In this document: piece by piece, positions 1 to 5,341 of the stretch
How the letters are laid out: the number at the start of each line of letters is the position of its first letter
How positions within the stretch are numbered: the first letter of the stretch is position 1
Source of the DNA: Nitratifractor sp.
GTDB taxonomy: Bacteria; Campylobacterota; Campylobacteria; Campylobacterales; Sulfurovaceae
DNA: 8,878 nt
NCBI GenBank assembly: GCA_015485845.1
Contig: WFSU01000106.1
Location: 1-8,878, forward strand
Direction of reading: 5' to 3'
Notes under the pieces: model-generated
The model's database searches: none
The model's input: only the letters and a program-made list of their open reading frames with translations
Told to the model about the DNA's origin: nothing
Position numbers and translations under genes: made by a program

Positions 1-2
1 AT

Positions 3-79
3 GCTGGTGTAGCTCAGTTGGCTAGAGCAGCTGATTTGTAATCAGCAGGTCGCGGGTTCGAGTCCCATCACCAGCTCCA
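3..79 (+). tRNA. trnT: tRNA-Thr, anticodon TGT
   Basis: This tRNA reads ACA threonine codons. The acceptor stem GCTGGTG (3-9) pairs perfectly with CACCAGC (69-75), and the D stem is GCTC/GAGC (12-15/25-28). The anticodon stem GCTGA/TCAGC (30-34/42-46) encloses the loop TTTGTAA with anticodon TGT at 37-39. The T loop TTCGAGT is at 57-63, the discriminator is T76 and the CCA end (77-79) is encoded. The T stem is imperfect: G52-T68 is a wobble and C53 faces A67. It is the first gene of a four-tRNA cluster with the same order as the E. coli cluster in front of tufB, so co-transcription with tuf is likely. Any promoter lies outside the window. Confidence 0.97.
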
Positions 80-123
80 TTTTTTATGTATCAGTGTTTG
101 ACCAGTACAAACGATGAAATTAG

Positions 124-208
<85 letters not shown>

Positions 209-223
209 TCGTTCTTTAATGAC

Positions 224-300
224 GCGGGAGTAGCTCAGTTGGCTAGAGCGTCAGCCTTCCAAGCTGAGGGTCGCGGGTTCGAGTCCCGTCTCCCGCTCCA
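224..300 (+). tRNA. trnG: tRNA-Gly, anticodon TCC
   Basis: This tRNA reads GGA/GGG glycine codons. The acceptor stem GCGGGAG (224-230) pairs with CTCCCGC (290-296). The anticodon stem TCAGC/GCTGA encloses CTTCCAA with TCC at 258-260. The T arm is GCGGG-TTCGAGT-CCCGT, the discriminator is T297 and CCA (298-300) is encoded. It starts only 15 bases after tRNA-Tyr, so the two must be processed from one transcript. Its D arm and the 5' part of its T arm are identical to those of the first tRNA-Thr over 20 and 19 bases. Confidence 0.97.
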
Positions 301-373
301 TGTATACTGGGAGCTGTGTGACATCTATCCTTCATCACGGATGACTGCATCGGATTAGCATACCACATCAAAC

Positions 374-398
374 ACTTTTCATTAAATAACTTTTCATT
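374..398 (+). repeat. 10-base direct repeat in the tRNA-Gly to tRNA-Thr spacer
   Basis: The decamer ACTTTTCATT occurs at 374-383 and again at 389-398, a spacing of 15 bases. It lies in the 112-base spacer (301-412), the longest gap of the tRNA cluster. The surrounding stretch is AT-rich, and ATTAAATAAC between the copies could hold a weak -10 element. An internal promoter for tRNA-Thr(GGT) and tuf is possible but is an inference. Otherwise the spacer shows no gene. Confidence 0.45.
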
Positions 399-412
399 TT
401 TGCGCAGGATGC

Positions 413-487
413 GCCCAGATAGCTCAGGGGCAGAGCACTTCCTTGGTAAGGAAGAGGTCGGCGGTTCAAATCCGCTTCTGGGCTCCA
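413..487 (+). tRNA. trnT: tRNA-Thr, anticodon GGT
   Basis: This tRNA reads ACC/ACT threonine codons. The acceptor stem GCCCAGA (413-419) pairs with TCTGGGC (477-483). The anticodon stem CTTCC/GGAAG (438-442/450-454) encloses TTGGTAA with GGT at 445-447. The T arm is GGCGG-TTCAAAT-CCGCT, the discriminator is T484 and CCA (485-487) is encoded. It corresponds in position to thrT, the last tRNA before tufB in E. coli. Confidence 0.97.
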
Positions 488-512
488 CGATCACAGAATA
501 ACAAGGTATGCA

Positions 513-556
513 GTGTGGACACGAGTATGGCCAGAGAGCCACAGTCTTGTCCATAT
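513..556 (+). promoter_or_regulatory. Long imperfect hairpin in the tRNA-tuf spacer
   Basis: Positions 513-531 pair with 538-556 around a six-base loop CAGAGA. Sixteen of 19 positions pair, including two G-U, with single mismatches at 522/547, 525/544 and 527/542. The best blocks are TGGACA/TGTCCA (516-521/548-553) and TGGC/GCCA (528-531/538-541). It sits 26 bases after tRNA-Thr(GGT) and 70 bases before the tuf start. It could be an RNase III-type processing site separating tRNA and mRNA parts of the transcript, or a regulatory leader. The function is inferred. Confidence 0.5.
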
Positions 557-572
557 AGGGCATGGGGTCTTA

Positions 573-595
573 GCGTTGCCGAGAGATTCGGCCGC
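573..595 (+). promoter_or_regulatory. Short hairpin in the tuf leader
   Basis: GCCGA (578-582) pairs with TCGGC (588-592) around GAGAT. The stem extends by GCG (573-575) with CGC (593-595) across a two-base TT bulge, giving eight pairs. It lies 19 bases upstream of the tuf Shine-Dalgarno sequence AGGAG (615-619). No U-run follows, so it is not an intrinsic terminator. It may stabilise the 5' end of a processed tuf mRNA; this is inference. Confidence 0.4.
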
Positions 596-626
596 ATTAC
601 ATTCAATTTAAGCTAGGAGAAATACT

Positions 627-1835
<1,209 letters not shown>

Positions 1836-1840
1836 TCGAA

Positions 1841-1857
1841 CCCCTGCCTGTCAGGGG
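1841..1857 (+). promoter_or_regulatory. Hairpin after the tuf stop codon
   Basis: CCCCTG (1841-1846) pairs perfectly with CAGGGG (1852-1857) around CCTGT, starting five bases after the tuf stop. No T-run follows, so it does not look like a full intrinsic terminator. A role as a 3' stabiliser of abundant tuf mRNA, with read-through into rpmG, fits the layout but is inferred. Confidence 0.45.
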
Positions 1858-1893
1858 ATCGGATGAAACCCTGATGCATTTACTGGAGAAATT

Positions 1894-2046
1894 ATGAGAG
1901 AAACTGTACACCTTGGATGTGAAAAGTGCACCCGCCGCAACTATCACACGACCAAGAATAAGAAAAATACAACCGAAAAACTTGCGCTTAAGAAGTATTG
2001 CAAGTGGTGCAAAGAGCACACGGTACATAAAGAGATGAAACTCTGA
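1894..2046 (+). CDS. rpmG: 50S ribosomal protein L33
   Basis: L33 is a small basic protein of the large ribosomal subunit near the E site. The 50-residue product begins MRETVHLGCEKC and ends HKEMKL, the usual length for the family. It has the four-cysteine zinc-binding pattern with CxxC at Cys9/Cys12 and CxxC at Cys36/Cys39, so it is the zinc-containing (C+) form rather than the cysteine-free form. Shine-Dalgarno GGAG (1885-1888) lies five bases before the ATG. It sits between tuf and tRNA-Trp; to my knowledge the same insertion between tuf and secE occurs in other Campylobacterota. C+ and C- L33 paralogues are exchanged under zinc limitation in some bacteria, but no regulatory site for that is visible here. 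Confidence 0.96.
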   Translation: MRETVHLGCEKCTRRNYHTTKNKKNTTEKLALKKYCKWCKEHTVHKEMKL

Positions 2047-2067
2047 TAGACTTTTTGGGGATCCTGT

Positions 2068-2084
2068 ACTTCCATCCCGGAAGT
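2068..2084 (+). promoter_or_regulatory. Small hairpin between rpmG and tRNA-Trp
   Basis: ACTTCC (2068-2073) pairs with GGAAGT (2079-2084) around ATCCC, in the 52-base gap between the rpmG stop and the 5' end of tRNA-Trp. It may help 5' maturation or define the rpmG mRNA end after RNase P cleavage. The support is only the six-base inverted repeat. Confidence 0.3.
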
Positions 2085-2098
2085 CGGAATCTCTCGCC

Positions 2099-2174
2099 AG
2101 GCCAATAGCTCAGTTGGTAGAGCACTGGTCTCCAAAACCAGGTGCCGGGGGTTCGAGTCCCTCTTGGCCTGCCA
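2099..2174 (+). tRNA. trnW: tRNA-Trp, anticodon CCA
   Basis: This tRNA reads TGG. The acceptor stem AGGCCAA (2099-2105) pairs with TTGGCCT (2164-2170). The anticodon stem CTGGT/ACCAG (2125-2129/2137-2141) encloses CTCCAAA with CCA at 2132-2134. The T arm is GGGGG-TTCGAGT-CCCTC. The discriminator is G2171, the usual identity base for bacterial tRNA-Trp, and CCA (2172-2174) is encoded. It is embedded between two protein genes on the same strand. Only 17 bases separate its CCA from the secE start, so its 3' processing site lies directly beside the secE Shine-Dalgarno sequence. Confidence 0.97.
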
Positions 2175-2191
2175 TTCTATGAAGGTAAAAT

Positions 2192-2371
2192 ATGGAATCC
2201 ATAACAAAATTTTTGCGCAGTGCGCGTGTCGAACTGGATAAGGTCATCTTCCCGACCAAAATACAGGTACGTCAAGCTTTTGTCGCTGTGGTACTGGTCG
2301 TCACTGTTATCTCTGTATTTTTAGCATTGGTTGACGTATTGATGTCTACCGTTGTCTCTTCCACACTGTAA
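2192..2371 (+). CDS. secE: Preprotein translocase subunit SecE
   Basis: SecE is the small inner-membrane subunit that clamps SecY in the SecYEG protein-conducting channel. The 59-residue product is the short bacterial form with one transmembrane helix (about residues 29-49, VAVVLVVTVISVFLALV), unlike the three-helix E. coli protein. The amphipathic cytoplasmic helix and conserved hinge appear as VELDKVIFP, with Phe where the general family has Trp; I recall the same FP version from Campylobacter. Shine-Dalgarno GAAGG (2181-2185) lies six bases before the ATG. It is followed at once by nusG, the near-universal secE-nusG pair, which by itself supports the identification. Confidence 0.95.
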   Translation: MESITKFLRSARVELDKVIFPTKIQVRQAFVAVVLVVTVISVFLALVDVLMSTVVSSTL

Positions 2372-2380
2372 GGGTCAATG

Positions 2381-2911
2381 ATGGCTTATCAATGGTACGC
2401 AATTCAAACATATGCCGGAAGCGAACGCTCCGTCAAGCGGGCAATCGATCAGATGGCAATCGATTACGGTCTTGAAGACAAGATCGAAAACGTCGTGGTG
2501 CCCACCGAAGAGGTGATCGAAGTCAAGAACGGTGAGAAAAAGATCACGGAGCGCTCGTTGTACTCCGGATACGTTTTCGCCTGTCTCGACCTCGACAACG
2601 ATCTGTGGCACAAGATCCAGGGGCTGCCCCGTGTTTCACGCTTCATCGGCGAGCAAAAGACACCCACAGCCCTGAGTGAAGCCGACATCAAAGTGATTCT
2701 GGAGAAAATGGAGAAGCAAGATGCTCCTCGACCCAAAGTCGACTTTGAGACCGGAGAGATGGTGCGTATTATTGATGGACCATTTGCGAACTTTACTGGA
2801 ATGGTAGAGGAGTATGATCTCGATCATGGCAAGTTGAAACTCAACGTGTCGATTTTTGGTCGGAATACTCCTGTAGAAATGCTCTACACCCAAGTCGAAA
2901 AAATAATCTAA
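2381..2911 (+). CDS. nusG: Transcription termination/antitermination factor NusG
   Basis: NusG binds RNA polymerase at the clamp and beta gate loop, promotes processive elongation, and links polymerase to Rho or ribosomal S10. The 176-residue product has the NGN domain (about 1-110, beginning WYAIQTYAGSE, with LYSGYVF near 60-66). A C-terminal KOW domain (about 123-176) contains DGPFANFTG and the family ending IFGRNTPVEMLYTQVEK. Two ATG codons stand in tandem, at 2378 and 2381. I chose the second because the Shine-Dalgarno AAGGG (2370-2374), which overlaps the secE stop, is then six bases away rather than three. The upstream choice would add one Met. It is translationally close to secE and lies 16 bases before rplK. 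Confidence 0.97.
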   Translation: MAYQWYAIQTYAGSERSVKRAIDQMAIDYGLEDKIENVVVPTEEVIEVKNGEKKITERSLYSGYVFACLDLDNDLWHKIQGLPRVSRFIGEQKTPTALSEADIKVILEKMEKQDAPRPKVDFETGEMVRIIDGPFANFTGMVEEYDLDHGKLKLNVSIFGRNTPVEMLYTQVEKII

Positions 2912-2927
2912 TCAAGAAGGAGCCATC

Positions 2928-3353
2928 ATGGCAAAGAAAATTTCTGAAAAATTCAAAATGATGATCCCGGCCGGTCAGGCCAACCCCTCACCCCCAGTTG
3001 GCCCTGCTCTGGGACAGCGTGGTGTCAACATTATGGAATTCTGTAAAGCGTTCAACGAGAAGACCAAAGACAAAATGGGCTTTAAAATCCCGGTGGAAGT
3101 CAGCGTCTACACCGACCGTAGCTTCACATTCGAGACCAAGCAACCCCCTGCGACTGACTTGATCATGAAAGAAGCCGGGATCAAAAAAGGGAGTGACAAC
3201 CCCCTCTTGAACAAAGTGGCAACCCTGAGCAAAGAGCAGATCCTCAAGATCGTCGACCTTAAAATTCAGGATCTTAACACCAACGATCGCGAGCAGGCAG
3301 CGAAGATTATCGAAGGCTCCTGCCGCAGCATGGGCATCGAGATCGCAGACTGA
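2928..3353 (+). CDS. rplK: 50S ribosomal protein L11
   Basis: L11 binds the GTPase-associated region of 23S rRNA at the stalk base and is the site of thiopeptide antibiotic action and of RelA-linked stringent signalling. The 141-residue product has normal length. The N-terminal domain (about 1-70) carries the proline-rich ANPSPPVGPALGQRGVN with the thiopeptide-contact prolines, and the C-terminal rRNA-binding domain ends in IIEGSCRSMGIEI (127-139), the family signature. Shine-Dalgarno AAGGAG (2917-2922) lies five bases before the ATG. It precedes rplA by 50 bases, the classical L11 operon pair. In E. coli the pair is repressed by L1 binding near the rplK start; a possible counterpart is described in the findings. 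Confidence 0.98.
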   Translation: MAKKISEKFKMMIPAGQANPSPPVGPALGQRGVNIMEFCKAFNEKTKDKMGFKIPVEVSVYTDRSFTFETKQPPATDLIMKEAGIKKGSDNPLLNKVATLSKEQILKIVDLKIQDLNTNDREQAAKIIEGSCRSMGIEIAD

Positions 3354-3365
3354 AGACTTATCTGA

Positions 3366-3382
3366 CCACTGGATCGCAGTGG
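3366..3382 (+). promoter_or_regulatory. Hairpin between rplK and rplA
   Basis: CCACTG (3366-3371) pairs perfectly with CAGTGG (3377-3382) around GATCG in the 50-base rplK-rplA spacer, ten bases before the rplA Shine-Dalgarno region (GGAG, 3393-3396). No U-run follows. It may adjust coupling or stability between the two cistrons. No known family of element is recognised. Confidence 0.4.
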
Positions 3383-3403
3383 GAGCAAACAGCGGAGAAA
3401 ACA

Positions 3404-4108
3404 ATGGCAAAAAAAATCAGCAAACGAAAACAAACCCTTCTTGAGAAGATTGATAACACCAAAACCTACAGCGTGGACGAAGCGGTTGCGACCGTCAAGT
3501 CCCTCAAGTCCGCCAATTTTGACGAAACCGTCGAAGTGGCGCTGAACCTCAACGTCGATCCCCGCCACGCCGATCAAATGATCCGTGGCTCCGTCGTCCT
3601 CCCCAACGGAACGGGTAAAACGGTACGTGTTGCCGTATTTGCCAAAGGGGAGAAAGTCGATGAAGCCAAAGCGGCCGGTGCCGATCTGGTCGGCAGCGAC
3701 GAGCTCATCGAGCAGATTCAAGCCGGCAAGATTGATTTCGATACCGTCATCTCAACCCCGGATATGATGGGTGTTCTGGGAAAAGTCGCTCGGATTCTTG
3801 GCCCCAAAGGCCTCATGCCGAACCCTAAGACCGGTACGGTGACTATGGACGTAACAACTGCCGTCAAGAACGCCAAAGGCGGTCAAGTCAATTTCCGTGT
3901 TGACAAAAAAGGAAACATCCATGCCGGGATCGGCAAAGTGAGCTTTCCCGAAGAGCAGATCAAAGAGAACCTGATCGCATTCCTCGAAAAGATCAACCGC
4001 GCCAAACCTGCCAGTGCCAAGGGTCGCTACGTCCAGAACGCTGCCCTCTCACTCACCATGAGCCCCTCTATCACGCTCGACAGCAGTGAAGTGATGGAGA
4101 TCAAGTAA
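3404..4108 (+). CDS. rplA: 50S ribosomal protein L1
   Basis: L1 binds helices 76-78 of 23S rRNA and forms the mobile L1 stalk that moves deacylated tRNA out of the E site. In many bacteria it also represses its own operon. The 234-residue product is of family length. Conserved stretches include RGSVVLPNGTGK (61-72) and the L1 signature TPDMMGVLGKVARILGPKG (118-136) continuing into LMPNPKTGTV. The N- and C-terminal parts make domain I, and the middle (about 68-160) makes domain II. Shine-Dalgarno GGAG (3393-3396) precedes the ATG by seven bases. The gene is followed by a hairpin overlapping its stop codon and then by the rplJ leader. Confidence 0.98.
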   Translation: MAKKISKRKQTLLEKIDNTKTYSVDEAVATVKSLKSANFDETVEVALNLNVDPRHADQMIRGSVVLPNGTGKTVRVAVFAKGEKVDEAKAAGADLVGSDELIEQIQAGKIDFDTVISTPDMMGVLGKVARILGPKGLMPNPKTGTVTMDVTTAVKNAKGGQVNFRVDKKGNIHAGIGKVSFPEEQIKENLIAFLEKINRAKPASAKGRYVQNAALSLTMSPSITLDSSEVMEIK

Positions 4109-4123
4109 GCACCGACGGTGCTT
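4107..4123 (+). terminator. Weak terminator-like hairpin at the rplA stop codon
   Basis: AAGCACC (4107-4113) pairs perfectly with GGTGCTT (4117-4123) around a three-base loop GAC. The first two bases belong to the rplA stop codon. The following TTTATCTTA (4122-4130) is only partly T-rich, so full termination is doubtful. It could be a partial attenuator between the rplKA and rplJL units or an mRNA 3' stabiliser. Confidence 0.4.
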
Positions 4124-4130
4124 TATCTTA

Positions 4131-4219
4131 GACTGAAGAAAATCGGGGCGAGAGCTTAAACGGAGGTGACCTTCTCTGAGGTCACCTTTTCTGCGTGGCA
4201 GAGAGCCCGGTTCGAAGTC
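4131..4219 (+). promoter_or_regulatory. L10 leader: kink-turn autoregulatory site before rplJ
   Basis: In bacteria the L10-L12 complex represses rplJL translation by binding a kink-turn in the leader that mimics its 23S rRNA site. Here GACT (4131-4134) pairs with AGTC (4216-4219). The three-base bulge GAA (4135-4137) follows. G4138 and A4139 face A4215 and G4214 as tandem G-A pairs, and A4140 faces C4213. AATCGGG (4141-4147) then pairs with CCCGGTT (4206-4212). This is exactly the kink-turn order. Inside lies a perfect eight-base hairpin AGGTGACC/GGTCACCT (4164-4171/4180-4187) followed by TTT, and a small hairpin TCTGC/GCAGA (4190-4194/4198-4202). The element ends just upstream of the rplJ Shine-Dalgarno sequence, the expected place. 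Confidence 0.8.
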
Positions 4220-4233
4220 GGAAAGGAGAAGAA

Positions 4234-4719
4234 ATGACCCGTACAGAAAAAGAGCAACTCGTCGCCGAGATGACCGAAGCGTTCAAAGCCTCCCAGGCCG
4301 TTGTTGTGTGTGATTACAAAGGTGTTACCCACAAAGAACTGGAAGCCGTTCGCACACTCGCCGCTGAAAACGATGCGCATGTCAAAGTTGTCAAAAACAG
4401 CCTGGCATCCATCGCGTTCACCAATGCCGGTATCGAAGGGTTGGAACTCAAAGAGACCAACTTGCTGGTGTGGGGTGAAGATCAAATCAGCACCTGTAAA
4501 ACGGCCGACAAAGCCGCGACAGAGCTCAAAGATCGCTTCGTGATCAAAGCCGGTGCCCTCGAAGGGCAGTCGGTTGATCTCGCCACGATCAATGCGATGG
4601 CGAAATTGCCAAGCCGTGATGAGCTTATCGGTATGTTGTTGAATGTCTGGCAAGCGCCCGTTCGTAACTTTACGATCGGTTTGGATGCCTTGAAACGCAA
4701 GCGCGAAGAAGAGGCATAG
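4234..4719 (+). CDS. rplJ: 50S ribosomal protein L10
   Basis: L10 anchors the L7/L12 dimers to the ribosome and binds 23S rRNA next to L11. The 161-residue product begins MTRTEKEQLV and has the conserved QAVVVCDYKGVTHKELEAVR (21-40) and KVVKNSLA (51-58). The C-terminal part LPSRDELIGMLLNVWQAP (125-142) leads into a final helix (about 143-161) that serves as the L7/L12 dimer platform. An in-frame ATG exists 39 bases upstream at 4195, but it lies inside the leader structure. The ATG at 4234 has a strong Shine-Dalgarno AGGAG (4224-4228) at five bases, and its N-terminus matches the family, so I use it. The preceding kink-turn leader implies autoregulation by the L10-L12 complex. Confidence 0.97.
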   Translation: MTRTEKEQLVAEMTEAFKASQAVVVCDYKGVTHKELEAVRTLAAENDAHVKVVKNSLASIAFTNAGIEGLELKETNLLVWGEDQISTCKTADKAATELKDRFVIKAGALEGQSVDLATINAMAKLPSRDELIGMLLNVWQAPVRNFTIGLDALKRKREEEA

Positions 4720-4728
4720 ATCTGTGAT

Positions 4729-4751
4729 GCAGGCGCATTGCAGATGCCTGC
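4729..4751 (+). promoter_or_regulatory. Hairpin between rplJ and rplL
   Basis: GCAGGC (4729-4734) pairs with GCCTGC (4746-4751) around an 11-base loop. An alternative register pairs GCAG/CTGC and GCAT/ATGC with a two-base bulge. It lies in the 64-base rplJ-rplL spacer and has no U-run. L7/L12 is needed in several copies per L10, so an element that favours separate, stronger expression of rplL would make sense, but this is inference. Confidence 0.4.
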
Positions 4752-4783
4752 CCATATTATGAAAAATAGTTAAAGGAAACACC

Positions 4784-5158
4784 ATGGCCATTTCTAAAGA
4801 AGATGTACTCGAATTCATCTCCGGTTTGTCTGTGCTCGAGCTGAGCGAGTTGGTAAAAGAGTTTGAAGAGAAGTTTGGGGTTTCTGCCCAGGCGACTGTC
4901 GTAGCAGCAGCGGGTGCCGGTGATGCCGGTGCCGCTGAAGAAGAGCAGACCGAATTTGACGTTGTCCTCACCAGCGCCGGTGCCAAAAAGATCAACGTCA
5001 TCAAAGTTGTCCGTGCCATCACCGGCCTCGGCCTCAAAGAAGCCAAAGCAGCTGCCGAAGATACTCCGAGTGTCATCAAAGAAGGTGCTTCCAAAGAAGA
5101 AGCCGAAGAGATCAAAAAGCAATTCGAAGAAGCCGGCGCAACCGTCGAGCTCAAGTAA
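4784..5158 (+). CDS. rplL: 50S ribosomal protein L7/L12
   Basis: L7/L12 is the flexible multi-copy ribosomal stalk protein that recruits EF-Tu, EF-G, IF2 and RF3 and stimulates their GTPase. The 124-residue acidic product has the N-terminal dimerisation domain (about 1-33, ISKEDVLEFISGLSVLELSE). An Ala/Gly/Glu-rich hinge follows (about 37-55), and then the C-terminal domain with the factor-binding helices KKINVIKVVRAITGLGLKEAK (68-88) and the ending EEAGATVELK. Length is normal. Shine-Dalgarno AAAGGA (4772-4777) lies six bases before the ATG. It pairs with rplJ in the conserved rplJL unit. The stop is followed by a 183-base structured spacer before rpoB. Confidence 0.98.
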   Translation: MAISKEDVLEFISGLSVLELSELVKEFEEKFGVSAQATVVAAAGAGDAGAAEEEQTEFDVVLTSAGAKKINVIKVVRAITGLGLKEAKAAAEDTPSVIKEGASKEEAEEIKKQFEEAGATVELK

Positions 5159-5165
5159 GACCCTT

Positions 5166-5221
5166 TTTCCGGGCTTTTCCTCGGAAATTCTCCTTTAGGG
5201 CACTTATTTTCGAGGTGCCCT
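5166..5221 (+). promoter_or_regulatory. Two hairpins after rplL (possible attenuator or processing site)
   Basis: TTTCCG (5166-5171) pairs with CGGAAA (5182-5187). A stronger hairpin pairs AGGGCACTT (5197-5205) with AGGTGCCCT (5213-5221), nine pairs including one T-G, around ATTTTCG. Neither is followed by a U-run. In E. coli the rplL-rpoB spacer holds an attenuator and an RNase III site that lower rpoB expression relative to the ribosomal genes. The same role is plausible here by position. Confidence 0.5.
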
Positions 5222-5252
5222 CCATTCCTGTGCAGATACGTGATGCAGGGAT

Positions 5253-5293
5253 AAACTATTCAGAGACATTTCATACCCTCTTGTTAATAGTTT
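5253..5293 (+). repeat. Inverted repeat with T-run upstream of rpoB
   Basis: AAACTATT (5253-5260) is perfectly complementary to AATAGTTT (5286-5293), with 25 bases between, and the right arm runs into seven T residues (5291-5297). As RNA it would be a weak, AT-rich, long-loop terminator. As DNA it could be an operator overlapping the candidate rpoB promoter. Both readings are inferred. Confidence 0.35.
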
Positions 5294-5306
5294 TTTTGTG
5301 TATCAT
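5291..5306 (+). promoter_or_regulatory. Candidate sigma-70 promoter for rpoB
   Basis: TTTTTTTG (5291-5298) followed two bases later by the -10-like TATCAT (5301-5306) resembles the housekeeping promoter of Campylobacter. That promoter has a T-rich -16 element and a -10 box and often lacks a -35 box. The start of transcription would be near 5313, giving a leader of about 29 bases. It is a sequence resemblance only. Confidence 0.35.
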
Positions 5307-5341
5307 CCAACAAAACTACGAATTCCAACGAAGGTTCGCTC

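Noticed and set aside
3371..3404. rplK-rplA spacer as an L1 binding site, because GTGGGAG and GGAGAAA resemble parts of the 23S L1 site
   Set aside because: The outer helix that should enclose these strands has no downstream complement; the CCACTG that pairs with CAGTGG is upstream and makes a simple hairpin instead.
4195..4233. Upstream ATG extending rplJ by 13 codons
   Set aside because: It lies inside the L10 leader structure and lacks a good Shine-Dalgarno sequence, whereas the ATG at 4234 has AGGAG five bases upstream and matches the family N-terminus.
4157..5154. Reverse-strand open frame of about 332 codons opposite rplJ-rplL
   Set aside because: It covers two well-supported ribosomal protein genes and the leader, and its product is low-complexity with no family signature.
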